This document shows positions 1 through 8,402 of a stretch of 64,000 bases of DNA, in pieces. Origin of the DNA: Rhizobiales bacterium GAS188 (GTDB lineage Bacteria > Pseudomonadota > Alphaproteobacteria > Rhizobiales > Beijerinckiaceae); NCBI GenBank assembly GCA_900104855.1, contig FNSS01000002.1, forward strand, positions 124,001 to 188,000, given 5' to 3'. The translations under genes were made by a program, and so were the position numbers. Each line of letters starts with the position of its first letter. Positions within the stretch are counted from its first letter, which is position 1. Under the pieces are notes generated by a model that was not told where the DNA came from, did not search any database, and saw only the letters and a list, made by a program, of their open reading frames with translations.

Positions 1-506
1 GCGGTATCGGCCCGGCCCCTTTGGACCAGCCCTATGACTCGAGCGCCGCCAGAAGCGGGCCCGCTCCGGACACGCACGGTGCCCGGCGCACTCAGTGTGC
101 TTAACGCTCTCCTCGTAATTGGGGAGGACACCAAAAAAATTCAAGTTCGACGGGACTGAGGCGACAATCGATACCAAAGCGCCTGGCCCGAATGTCTCCG
201 CCACTATCCGCCGCTTCTCCTCCGGCGACCACTGCCGGCGGCGCCGACGATCACCTCGGCCCGCAGTTTGCCCCTCTCGCTCCAAGACCAACATCAGCGT
301 TCGTGTCCATCAGCGCCTTCGTGGACACGATCATCGCGCCAACACTTCGCACCAACTATCGCAAAACACTCGGCGTCCGCCAGACGGTCCTCACCGGAGG
401 GATACGCGTAACCATCCGGTGAGAACCGCGGCGGGGCTTATGTCCGACGGCGGAACAGCAACGGCTCACGCGACGAGTTTGGCCGAGGCTGCAGCCATCA
501 AGACGT
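1..506. other. left end without a recognisable gene
   Basis: I see no convincing coding sequence here. The short open frames have unlikely composition, lack ribosome-binding sites and match no family I know. The stretch runs into the virB11-tail repeat A. Confidence 0.5.
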
Positions 507-546
507 CAGCGAGGGCCGAGCGAAATCCATTTCGTCAAATATGGGG
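507..546 (+). repeat. virB11 3'-end repeat, copy A
   Basis: This copy matches the last codons of virB11 at 17247-17287. The shared 26-bp core (521-546) starts CGAAATCCA and ends in GGGG, with two differences from copy C. Similarity extends about 15 bp to the left (CAGCGAGGGCCGAG) but stops abruptly right of GGGG. That is the pattern expected of the left junction of an insertion or deletion at the virB11 tail. The rest of virB11 is absent here. Confidence 0.75.
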
Positions 547-562
547 TGGATAACCGTGGCTC

Positions 563-1454
563 TCAGCTTGATTGAGAGGCGAAAGGTGGCTGCTCCGAGA
601 ACGTCTCGTCCATCCGAGCGTCCCACAGCCGAACACCTCCTGTGATCCCTGCACTATTCGTGACAACCTGCACGTTCGCGGGGAGCGATGCCTTTATGTG
701 CCGGGCGTTGCCGCCGCCGATGTAGAGGAGGTCATAGTTCACGACAGTCGTCATGATCTCGACGACCTTGAGCATCCGCCTGCTCCAGCGCTTTTTGCCG
801 ACCTTTTCGAGCGCGGCGTTTCCGACAAAGTCGTTGTAGGTCTTGTCCTTGCGGAGCGGATGACGGCTCATTTCCATGTGCGGTGCCAGGCGCCCGTTGT
901 GGAACAGCGCGAAGCCCATGCCTGTGCCCAGGGTTAGGACGCATTCGAGGCCTGATCCCTTGATCACACCGAGCCCTTGAACGCTGGCGTCGTTGAGAAT
1001 GCGTACGGGCTTGCCCAGTAGAGCCGTCATCGCCGCACCCATGTCGAATCCATTCCAGCCGTGAGGGCTGAGCGTTGGCGCGGTCGATATGACACTTCCC
1101 CGCACGACGCCTGGGAAACCGATCGAGACGCGATCGAATCGACCGAGAGAATGGACCAACTTTCCCAACGTGTCGGCAACCGAAATCGGGGTAGCAGGGC
1201 TCGGCGTCTTCGCACGCCCTTCGACGCCCTGCATGGCGCCGGCGTAGTCGAGGACCGCCGCCCTTCAAGTGGCTACCACCGATATCGATGCCCAGCGTTA
1301 ACACTCCGGTTTTTGAGGGTATTTGGCTTTCGGCCGCGTCCAATTCGCGAATGGCGTGCTCCCATTGAGCCTGATCGCGCCCCTCAGGGCGACCTTCTCG
1401 CTTCCAAATTTCATATGCCCGAGCGCTGATCCGTGCCTGTCTATCATTGCTCAT
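563..1454 (-). pseudogene. DUF2934-ROK family sugar kinase, frameshifted
   Basis: The N-terminal part, read from 1454, is a DUF2934-like segment (ISARAYEIWKREGRPEG) followed by the ROK phosphate-binding loop GIDIGGSHLKG. The frame is then lost at about 1265. The rest of the kinase continues one base out of register to 563, with the later ROK motifs ILNDASVQGLG and LTLGTGMGFALF. Joined, it would be about 297 residues, normal for polyphosphate-glucokinase/ROK proteins that phosphorylate glucose or related sugars. A single-base indel explains the break, so either a recent pseudogene or a sequence error is possible. It lies between virB11-tail copies A and B. Confidence 0.8.
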
Positions 1455-1682
1455 TCAAGCCTACTCCGAGGAGCCGCGATCAGCCCCGCTCGTCACTCGA
1501 CCACATCGGCCGTGAAGTGCCGCATGGAATTGTTACATACTGCGGGAAATCACGGCCGGTCTCAATAAGCGCGACATCCCAACTGCTCGCGGCGGAATTT
1601 GGTCGGTCGTGCAGGTGACCCACTACCCTACACCTCTCGCCGCTATGAAGGAGGCGCTTTGTGCGTTCAGGGGTGCGATTTG

Positions 1683-1916
1683 ATGGCTTACGAATTCACG
1701 ATCGAGAGGCAAACCAGGGGGTGGATCGAGGTGCGCCATGTCCGTGAAGGCCACCTCTACCGCTTCCCGATCATTGAGGGTCAGCACGTCAGCCGGAAGC
1801 TGGCCGACGGCCCCAGAAGCGACAACAAGGATGCCAAGCGCGAAAGCGCATTCTATGCCTTACAGGCTCGCGTGTTTGCCGAGCGCGAGGCCAGGAAGGC
1901 GGACCTCATCGATTGA
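1683..1916 (+). CDS. small conserved protein, paralogue of 31640-31870
   Basis: A 77-residue protein beginning MAYEFTIE; I do not recognise a named family. It has a paralogue in this window at 31640. Both share an N-terminal EF-IE-R strand, a central H-V-x-H-G/R-x-Y-F segment and an almost identical C-terminus, EAREARKADLID here and ASREARKAGLID there, with near-identity at the DNA level over the last 30 bases. The start was chosen at the ATG aligned with the paralogue. An in-frame upstream extension (from 1599) looks non-coding. Each copy lies shortly upstream of a dif-like repeat (272 bp here, about 750 bp for the other). The function is unknown. Confidence 0.7.
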   Translation: MAYEFTIERQTRGWIEVRHVREGHLYRFPIIEGQHVSRKLADGPRSDNKDAKRESAFYALQARVFAEREARKADLID

Positions 1917-2118
1917 AAGGCGCGTGAACGCAGGCTACGGATCCACCGCTGTGACAGCGCGTCAGCTCAGCGGGCTGTGGCCCGAATCCCCACCAAGAGC
2001 GGACCACACAATTGATCTCGACCGCTCTGGCGTGGGTGAGTTAATCACGACTGCCGACGAATATTCCCGCGGAGATGATCATGGTTGGGGGGCCATTCGT
2101 CCTGTCGCTCTCTTACCG

Positions 2119-2153
2119 CGAAATCCAGTTCGTCAAATACGGGGCAGGGCGGG
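2119..2153 (+). repeat. virB11 3'-end repeat, copy B
   Basis: About 35 bp are identical to virB11 codons at 17262-17296, beginning CGAAATCCAG and continuing through GGGGCAGGGCGGG. To the left there is no virB11 similarity. To the right identity runs about ten bases past the core. This is complementary to copy A, as for a right-hand junction. A dif-like repeat starts about 35 bp further on. Confidence 0.8.
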
Positions 2154-2185
2154 AGGTGAATTCGTCATGATTTTACAACAACATT

Positions 2186-2290
2186 CAGATTCGCATAAGT
2201 ATGATTATGGAACTTGCCTGCATATTTCCGGAAATTAACAATTAGCTCTTATAGATACACTGAGTCAAGCCGACGAGCAACCACGAACAG
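2186..2290 (+). repeat. dif-like repeat R1 (Xer-type recombination site candidate)
   Basis: First of three ~105-bp direct repeats. It begins with a 28-bp dif-like core at 2188-2215: left arm GATTCGCATAA, six-base centre GTATGA, right arm TTATGGAACTT. The architecture (11-6-11, CGCATAA facing TTATG) is that of XerC/XerD sites, although the right arm differs from the usual TTATGTTAA. A further ~75 bp to the right is also conserved with R3 and less so with R2, resembling accessory sequence. I infer a recombination site; recombinase binding has not been shown. Confidence 0.6.
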
Positions 2291-2495
2291 ATCTACGACA
2301 GAGAAGAGTGAGAAGCCGACCTCGCTAATCGGGTCGCCCGTCAGGAAGCGTACGGTGGACGGAGCGGCGGTTATCCATGGAAGGCACATTTTGTTGTCTC
2401 GGCCGCTCGTCCCGTGCCCTGGCTTCCTGGAGCTTCCCGCCCGGCGCGCAAAATCCCACTCGCGCACGCCGCCGCGGGCTTTCGGGCCGCCGGAG

Positions 2496-2627
2496 CTAGA
2501 ACTTCGAGTCGAAGCCGCATCCAGCGGTCGTGCATCGAGGAGTGCCGCAGCTTACCAAACCCGTAGCTGTGAGAAGCACCAGTACCGCCATCAAGGCAAA
2601 TCGCTTGCGATTGGCATAATCGCGCAT
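2496..2627 (-). CDS. short lipoprotein (43 aa)
   Basis: A 43-residue protein starting MRDYANRKRFALM. It has a basic n-region, a hydrophobic stretch (AVLVLLTATG) and a lipobox GLVSC, so the mature protein would be a roughly 17-residue lipidated peptide rich in Cys, Thr and Gly. The start is fixed by a strong ribosome-binding site (GGGAGGAAGAG) directly upstream; an extension to 2696 is unlikely. It resembles entericidin-sized lipoproteins in layout only. It stands alone, with no clear operon partner. Confidence 0.6.
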   Translation of the reverse strand: MRDYANRKRFALMAVLVLLTATGLVSCGTPRCTTAGCGFDSKF

Positions 2628-3461
2628 CTCTTCCTCCCTCAGCTGACATTGGCTTGTGCCCAATGGGACGGGATGGCTTCCCACCTGTCGCGCCAACGTG
2701 CCTTCACGAGCGGCGACGGATGCGCAGAGGTATGCACGTCAATGTCCATTTCACGGAGGTGGCAGCGCAACTGATATACAGCTGGTACAGACCACGATTA
2801 CCCGTTGCCAGCCACTGATCCGGTTTCGGGATGGGCTTGTCCAACGCATGCGCGAATTTCCAATCGCCCGACATGGCTCCATCGGAGGCCGGTCAGGCTA
2901 GACTTTTGTTGCGCCCTTCACAATATTCGGCGCCTAGCGTCATGAGTCTCCGAACCCGAGCACCTAGGCTTCGCTATGCTTGGCGCATTGCGTCCCGAGG
3001 AAGTTACCCACTCAGTCCTACCTCGAAAGGGCGCGAGCCTTCGGTTGTTTCTCAGCCGGCCGTGCCTTCCATCCAGCGCGATGACGGTTCGCCGACGAGA
3101 GCTTGGTCGTCCCGTCCAATGGCCCATCGATTGTTGATTCGATGTAGCCTTCGGAGGGCGGTCAAGAACACAATCATTTCAAAAACTTGAGGGAATGCAC
3201 GAAGCTGGTTTGACTGGCGTGAAATTTGTGGACGAGTCTGATCTCGGTCACAAATCCATACGAGCAAGGGCTCCGCAAGTCCAGGCCATCCCGGGCCTTG
3301 ACCGGTGGCCTGACCGACCGAATTTGGGAATTCCGGGGCTTGACAGTGGACGGAACAACCGGCCCCATTCGCGCTTATTAAGATTTGACGCAATTGGCAA
3401 AGGGCCTCCACGACCCATCGAAGAGCGATCGCGTGAGCCGAGGGACGAGAAAGGCTGTGTC
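2628..3461. other. intergenic stretch with no gene seen
   Basis: About 830 bp with only short overlapping frames on both strands and no plausible start, domain or codon bias. It probably contains the promoter of the gene starting at 3462. Confidence 0.4.
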
Positions 3462-4685
3462 ATGCTTCGCAAAGCGACTGCAAGAGCAATCAGGGCGCTC
3501 GCATTGTGGGCCGCGATCCTCGTGCCTTACGCGATTTTGGTTTATACATACGCTGATTTGACTCCGTATAAGCAACTGCAAGCAACACAAGGTAAAATAC
3601 TGTCCGGCGACAAGCTCCCGCAGGGCACGGCCAGCCAGGATATCCGAGCTTTGACCGAGGAGCCCGCTGCAGTCGCAGCCGATGCAGCGGCGCAGCCGGC
3701 TCCTGCATCGCCGTCGCCAGCGACGCTGCAGCCTTCGCCGATTGTGATCGCACCGCCGGCTCCGGAAGTGGTGGCCACCGCCAAACCCAAAGCCCGCTCC
3801 GCTGGTGAGGCGCGTTCCGAGGCGCCGACCCCGATCGTGGCCGATCCAGCGGCGCAACCGGCTCCCGCATCGCCGCCGCCAGCGACGCCACAGCCCTCGC
3901 TGATTGTCAGCGTATCACCAGCGCTGGGGGAGGCCCCCGAGGCCGCCGCGGAACCGAAAGCCCGCTCGACCGGCGAGGCAGGTTCCGACGCGCCTGCGCC
4001 GGCCGTGGCCGATGTGGCGCGGCAGACAGCTCCTGCATCGCCGCCGCCGGAGGTCGAAGCGACCGCGGCAGCGATGGCTCGCACAACTGGCGAGGCCAGC
4101 TCCGAGGTGCCTGCGCTGGTCGCAGCCGAGCTGGTGCCGCCAGAGGCTCCTGCGTCGCCGCCTGAGACACCACAGCCTGCGCCGATCATGACCTTATCGC
4201 CAACACCGACCGGTTCCATTTCCAAGCGCCCTGAACCATTGTTCAGGCGTTCAGTGCCACCGTCTCGGATTGCGATCCGCACCACATCTGGAAAGGGCGG
4301 GCCGGGCCTGCATGCGCGGCTCACTCGCTTGTCGGTCATGAGGGACGCACACGACGACACCGGGTTCGGCCGGGCGATTGCTGTCGGCGCCGGCGCCGCC
4401 AGCAAGGGCGGCAGGTCGGTATCGCAGCCGGGCGGCTTTGGTTCCGATGGCAGCTCAGCGAGAGCTATCGGTGGGCTGAGCAGTTCCGGCGAGGGCGGAG
4501 GCCACGGGGCCGGGAAAGGCATTCGCCCAGGCAGATCCGTCACCTCGGTGGCGAGCTTGTACGGGCGAGAGGGGGCGCAGTGGCGTCCGGCCCTCAAGCG
4601 TCGCTGCCCCTCCATATTGGAGAGTTCTGCTGAGTACGACGACGATCTTGTGTGGCTGTGCCGAGTCTCGGCCAGGTCCAACTGA
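3462..4685 (+). CDS. membrane-anchored Pro/Ala-rich protein with conserved Cys tail
   Basis: A 407-residue protein. A single hydrophobic segment at about residues 13-32 (ALWAAILVPYAILVYTY) follows a basic N-terminus, so the bulk is probably periplasmic or surface exposed. Residues ~65-255 are imperfect ~58-residue Pro/Ala repeats with recurring PAPASPPP and KARSxGEA blocks. Residues ~300-370 are Gly/Ser rich. The last 34 residues (W-R, LKRRCPSI, then YD-x-DLV-x-LCR) align without gaps to the end of the next protein (4717-5736). The start was chosen at the ATG giving a proper n-region; the frame is open further upstream. The two genes are 31 bp apart and probably one operon. The function is unknown. 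Confidence 0.7.
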   Translation: MLRKATARAIRALALWAAILVPYAILVYTYADLTPYKQLQATQGKILSGDKLPQGTASQDIRALTEEPAAVAADAAAQPAPASPSPATLQPSPIVIAPPAPEVVATAKPKARSAGEARSEAPTPIVADPAAQPAPASPPPATPQPSLIVSVSPALGEAPEAAAEPKARSTGEAGSDAPAPAVADVARQTAPASPPPEVEATAAAMARTTGEASSEVPALVAAELVPPEAPASPPETPQPAPIMTLSPTPTGSISKRPEPLFRRSVPPSRIAIRTTSGKGGPGLHARLTRLSVMRDAHDDTGFGRAIAVGAGAASKGGRSVSQPGGFGSDGSSARAIGGLSSSGEGGGHGAGKGIRPGRSVTSVASLYGREGAQWRPALKRRCPSILESSAEYDDDLVWLCRVSARSN

Positions 4686-4716
4686 GCGTTTCACCGACAT
4701 GGAAGGAGGACTTCTT

Positions 4717-5736
4717 ATGACCTCCATGAAGCGCATAAACAACATTGGGCGGACGATGGCCGCGCTTAGCGTGATCAGCGTATTGGGCGTGAGCAGCCTA
4801 TTGGGCGTGAGCAACTTGGCCTCGGGCGCCGGGGTTGGCGTTGGTGGCGCTGGTGGCGGCGCGGGCGTTGGTGCAGGCGTGGGCGGCGGTGTCGGCGCCA
4901 GCGCAGGCGCCGGAGTTGGCGCAGCTGGCGTCGGCGGTGGCGCGGGTGTCGGTGCAAGCGTGGGTGGCGGCGGTGTCGGTGCCAGTGCAGGCGCCGGAGT
5001 TGGCGCAGCTGGCGTCGGCGGTGGCGCGGGTGTCGGTGCAGGCGTGGGTGGCGGCGGTGTCGGTGCCAGTGCAGGCGCCGGAGCTGGCGCAGCTGGCGTC
5101 GGCGGTAGCGCGGGTGTCGGTGCAAGCGTGGGTGGCGGCGGTGTCGGTGCCAGCGCAGGCGCCGGAGTTGGCGCAGCTGGCGTCGGCGGTGGCGCGGGTG
5201 TCGGTGCAGGCGTGGGTGGCGGCGGTGCCGGCGCCAGCGCAGGCGCCGGAGTTGGCGCAGCTGGCGTCGGCGGTAGCGCGGGTGTCGGTGCAGGCGTGGG
5301 TGGCGGCGGTGTCGGTGCCAGCGCAGGCGCCGGAGTTGGCGCAGCTGGCGTCGGCGGTAGCGCGGGTGTCGGTGCAGGGGTGGGTGGCGGCGGTGCCGGA
5401 GCCAGTGCAGGCGCAGGTGGCGTTGGCGGCGGGGCGGGCGTTGGTGCAGGACTGGGCGGCGGGAACGCGGGTGGCGGTAGTAGCGCTGGCAAAGGCGCGG
5501 GCATCGGCGCAGCTGCACGCGGGGGCGGTGTCGGCGCGAGCGCGAGCGTCGCCGTGGGCCCAGCTTCTAGAGGCGGTCTCATACCCGCCGCTGTCATTCG
5601 AGAGCGGCTGAGCGGGCCGGAATCGGGGGAGTGGCGTGTGGTGCTCAAGCGCCGTTGTCCGTCTATCATGACGAATCCCGGGCAATATGATCGTGATCTC
5701 GTCAGCTTGTGCCGGCTCGTGGCGCGGCTGCGCTAA
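4717..5736 (+). CDS. exported glycine-rich repeat protein with conserved Cys tail
   Basis: A 339-residue protein preceded by a clear ribosome-binding site (GGAAGGAGG). An N-terminal signal or anchor (residues ~10-40, IGRTMAALSVISVLGVSSLLGV) is followed by a Gly/Ala/Val low-complexity region of about 28-residue repeats (six full copies and one partial, units starting AGVGAGVGGGG). The last 34 residues repeat the tail of the upstream protein, with LKRRCPSI and DLV-x-LCR. The glycine repeats suggest a fibrous or surface layer role, and the two conserved cysteines in the tail suggest a disulphide or a sorting/assembly module. All of that is inference; no family was recognised. Confidence 0.75.
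   Translation: MTSMKRINNIGRTMAALSVISVLGVSSLLGVSNLASGAGVGVGGAGGGAGVGAGVGGGVGASAGAGVGAAGVGGGAGVGASVGGGGVGASAGAGVGAAGVGGGAGVGAGVGGGGVGASAGAGAGAAGVGGSAGVGASVGGGGVGASAGAGVGAAGVGGGAGVGAGVGGGGAGASAGAGVGAAGVGGSAGVGAGVGGGGVGASAGAGVGAAGVGGSAGVGAGVGGGGAGASAGAGGVGGGAGVGAGLGGGNAGGGSSAGKGAGIGAAARGGGVGASASVAVGPASRGGLIPAAVIRERLSGPESGEWRVVLKRRCPSIMTNPGQYDRDLVSLCRLVARLR
4860..5410 (+). repeat. 84-bp coding tandem repeat
   Basis: Six complete copies and one partial copy of an 84-bp unit encode the 28-residue glycine-rich repeats. Copies differ mostly by single substitutions (Ser/Gly and Val/Ala swaps), so copy number is likely to vary between strains by slippage or recombination. Confidence 0.85.
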
Positions 5737-5862
5737 CTAAAGGCCTGTTGTGCTTTTATGTCGGCGGTCGAGCGGCTGATCCCGTGGTCGAAGGCTGGCA
5801 TAGGGGTGACGGAAGTATCGGGGCTGCGATATTTCATCGTCAAGCTCTTGTAGCACGTCGAT

Positions 5863-6500
5863 CAGCCTGGGCGTCGCCACCGGCAACACCAAGGACGCTC
5901 GCGAGTGGGCGGATGGCGAGGCGATCATCCGCTTGGGCCTCGATCTCAAGCCCTCGACGGATCCGCGCGACTTCTTTGCGCCGACCGACTGGAAGGCCCT
6001 CGATGACAGCGACCTCGATCTCGGCGGCGTCAACGCGCTGCCGCTCGATGTGTCCGACCCCGGCGGAAAGACGGCGCTGCTCCTGGCGCTCGGCAAGGAC
6101 GGCAAGGCGTACCTGCTCGATCGCACGAGCCTGGGCGGCATCGGCGGCGCCCGCGCTGTCGAGCGCGTGGCGCGCAACGCCATCATCACGGCGCCCGCGG
6201 CCCTCCCGACGCAGAACGGCTCCCTGGTCGCGTTCGAAGGCTCCGGCGCCAGCTGTCCCAACCGGGTCTCGACCGCTGGCCTCACTGTGCTCAAGATCGA
6301 GGCGCATCCCGCGCCCAAGATCTCGACGGCCTGGTGCGGCGACATCCGCGGGCGCGGGGCTCCGGTCGGCGCCGAAGGCGACGATCGGCTGCATGGCTTC
6401 CGCGCGGACACCGGCGCTCCCGTCTTCGCCGGCGGCGGGCCGCAGGGACTTCGCCGGTTGATGCACCGGAAGGTCCTGGTTGCGGGCGCCGGATACTCTC
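5863..6500 (+). pseudogene. PQQ-like beta-propeller protein, fragment
   Basis: The frame reads GVATGNTKDAREWADGEAI, then DFFAPTDWKALDDSDLDLG, ALGKDGKAYLLDR and VGAEGDDRLHGFRADTG. This is the typical central part of secreted PQQ-like/WD-type propeller proteins related to quinoprotein dehydrogenases. The N-terminal half is missing, a block is deleted before VGAEGDDRLHGF, and the C-terminus degenerates after FAGGGP. It is a decayed remnant with no expected activity. The normal protein would be about three times longer. Confidence 0.7.
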
Positions 6501-6616
6501 CGTCAATGTGGGCGTCGTTGTAGTTCAGCGGCGATGTTGCATTGCTCGTGGAGATACCTACGGAGCTAATTGAGCAGCTCTCGCCTCCAACGCCACGGGA
6601 AATAATTCCGACGCGC

Positions 6617-6673
6617 TCACCAATGGTTCCAGTGGGGAAAGCTGGTGCTCGGCCAGCGGTTGCGACTGCGCAT
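6617..6673 (-). other. start of a truncated gene at the operon end
   Basis: Downstream of the permease gene 6710-7540 there is an AAGGAGACC ribosome-binding site and an ATG at 6673, followed by only 18 codons (beginning MRSRNRWPSTS). This looks like the first bases of the next operon gene, cut off by a rearrangement. A missing ABC ATPase could have followed, but the residues do not show it. Confidence 0.3.
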
Positions 6674-6709
6674 TGTAGGTCTCCTTCGTGGCGGTAGGTG
6701 GCGACCTCG

Positions 6710-7540
6710 TCAGCCCTTGAGCGACCCCGCCGTGAGCCCAGCGATCAGGTAGCGCTGGGCGAGGATGACGCCGGCCAGCACCGGGACAAGCTGGATCGTA
6801 GCGGCAGCGAAGAGGACGCCCCAGTCGCCGGTCTCGACCGAGCCTATCATTTCGCTGACCGCGAGCGGTGCGGTCTTGGCGTTGATCGTCGTGAACAGGA
6901 AGGCAAAGAGGAACTCGTTCCAAGCATAGACCGCGACGAAGACGCCCGCCGCGATCATGCCCTGGATGCTGAGCGGCAGGATGACCCTCCATACGATCTG
7001 TCCGGATGTGGCGCCGTCGACGCGCGCCGCCTCGTCGAGCTCGCGCGGGATCTGGTCGATCGTCGTCTTCATGATCCAGGTGCCGAGCGAGACGAAGAAG
7101 GCGGCGTAGAGTAGAATCAGCACTGTCCGGGTGTCGTTGAGGCCGATCGCGTTGACCATCGGAAAGAGCGGCAGGCTGATGACGATTGGCGGTAGCATGC
7201 GCACCAAGATCATGAAGAAGGCGGACAGCGTCAGCAGGCGCGAGCGGTAGCGCGAGTAGACGTACCCGGCGAGGGTCGCGACGCCGACGGCGAGCATAGT
7301 CGCGCCAATCGTGACGACGGCGCTGTTGATCAGGCTGTCGAAGAAGCCCGGCCAGCGCCGCCACAGCCCAGCATAGCTTGCGAAGCTCGGTTGGAAGAGG
7401 ATCGTGGGCGGCCACACGAAGATGTCGCGCGGTAGCTTGAAGGAGGAGACGACGATGACCGCTATCGGCGTCAGCGACCACAGCGCGACGAGGCCGACCG
7501 CGAGATGCCGCAGCAGCCGGACACGAGGGCGCCTAAGCAT
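6710..7540 (-). CDS. ABC sugar/amine-type transporter permease (MalG-like)
   Basis: A 276-residue inner-membrane permease of the binding-protein-dependent transport family, with about six membrane helices. The EAA loop that contacts the ATPase is present as DEAARVDGATSGQIVWRVILP. Length and N-terminus (one helix, then an SFKLPRDIFVWPP periplasmic segment) match MalG/UgpE-type proteins. It overlaps the upstream permease gene by 8 bp and is the last complete gene of the RpiR-controlled operon. No ABC ATPase gene follows or precedes within the operon, so a partner must come from elsewhere. Confidence 0.9.
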   Translation of the reverse strand: MLRRPRVRLLRHLAVGLVALWSLTPIAVIVVSSFKLPRDIFVWPPTILFQPSFASYAGLWRRWPGFFDSLINSAVVTIGATMLAVGVATLAGYVYSRYRSRLLTLSAFFMILVRMLPPIVISLPLFPMVNAIGLNDTRTVLILLYAAFFVSLGTWIMKTTIDQIPRELDEAARVDGATSGQIVWRVILPLSIQGMIAAGVFVAVYAWNEFLFAFLFTTINAKTAPLAVSEMIGSVETGDWGVLFAAATIQLVPVLAGVILAQRYLIAGLTAGSLKG

Positions 7541-8402
7541 CCGCTAGCATCCCGCGATACATGCGCCTCAGGTAGTAGAGCGCGAGCAGCAGCGAGGCCA
7601 GCAGCATGAGCCAGCCGATCGCCGCCGCGCCGCCGAAATCGCCGTAGCGAAAGCCCGTCGTGTAGAGGTAAACGGCAAGCACCTCGGTCGACCGGGCCGG
7701 GCCGCCTTGCGTGAGCAGCCAGACTTCGGAGAACGTCCGGAAGGCGAAGACGTAGCGGAAGAGGATTGCGACCAGGATCGCCGGCATGAGCACCGGCAGG
7801 GTGACGTGGCGGAACTCAGCCCAGGCACTAGCCCCATCAATGCGCGCCGCCTCGAACAGCTCGGCCGGTACGGCGAGCAACGCCGTGTACAGCAGCACGA
7901 AGGTGAAGGGCAGGTGCATCCAGATGTTAATGAGGCCGACCAGCGCCAGCGCCGCACCGGGGCTGACCGACCAGTCGAGCGGCGGCAGGCCAAGCGCGGC
8001 TATGAGGTGCGTCACCGGCCCGATATCCGGTTCCATCAGGTAGCGCCACACCATGACGGCAACGACCTCGCTGATCGCATAGGGCGCCAGCACCACAGCG
8101 ATCATCACGCGGCGGGCAGGTATGCCCCCGGCGAAGAGGACCGCCATCCCCAGCGCCACCGCCAGCTCGATATAGACGACCGCGTTGACGACGATCAGCG
8201 TGTTGACGAGGGCGCGCCAGAAATAGCGGTCGGCTAGGATGGTGCGGTAGTTGTCCCAGCCGGCCCAGACCGGCACCTGGCCGTAGCTCGAGTGCGCCAG
8301 GCTGAGCCAGAAGACGTAGGCGGCGGGCAGGGCGATCACGAGGATGAGCAGCGCCTGGGCGGGCGCCACCATCGCCCACTGGACCGGGTCGGCCCGCTTC
8401 AT
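7533..8402 (-). CDS. ABC sugar/amine-type transporter permease (MalF/UgpA-like)
   Basis: A 289-residue permease beginning MKRADPVQWAMVAPA, with about six membrane helices and the EAA motif FEAARIDGASAWAEFRHVTLP. It would pair with the MalG-like permease encoded just downstream to form the membrane channel. The start is set by a 4-bp ATGA overlap with the preceding enolase-superfamily gene; the longer open frame to 8612 is only the shadow of that gene. The pair belongs to the carbohydrate/polyol/amine importer class; the substrate cannot be read from the permeases. Confidence 0.9.
   Translation of the reverse strand: MKRADPVQWAMVAPAQALLILVIALPAAYVFWLSLAHSSYGQVPVWAGWDNYRTILADRYFWRALVNTLIVVNAVVYIELAVALGMAVLFAGGIPARRVMIAVVLAPYAISEVVAVMVWRYLMEPDIGPVTHLIAALGLPPLDWSVSPGAALALVGLINIWMHLPFTFVLLYTALLAVPAELFEAARIDGASAWAEFRHVTLPVLMPAILVAILFRYVFAFRTFSEVWLLTQGGPARSTEVLAVYLYTTGFRYGDFGGAAAIGWLMLLASLLLALYYLRRMYRGMLADA

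Noticed and set aside
1-560. Possible coding fragments at the left window edge
   Set aside because: Both overlapping frames show no family signal; only the short virB11-tail copy is supportable.
2831-3190. Open frame of 119 codons upstream of the Pro/Ala-rich gene
   Set aside because: Random-looking composition, no ribosome-binding site, overlapped by equally poor frames on the other strand.
4455-5669. Long minus-strand frames (Pro/Ala-rich and Arg/His-rich) over the glycine-repeat gene
   Set aside because: They are mirror images of the 84-bp coding repeats in a GC-rich gene; the plus-strand frame has the ribosome-binding site, signal peptide and conserved tail.
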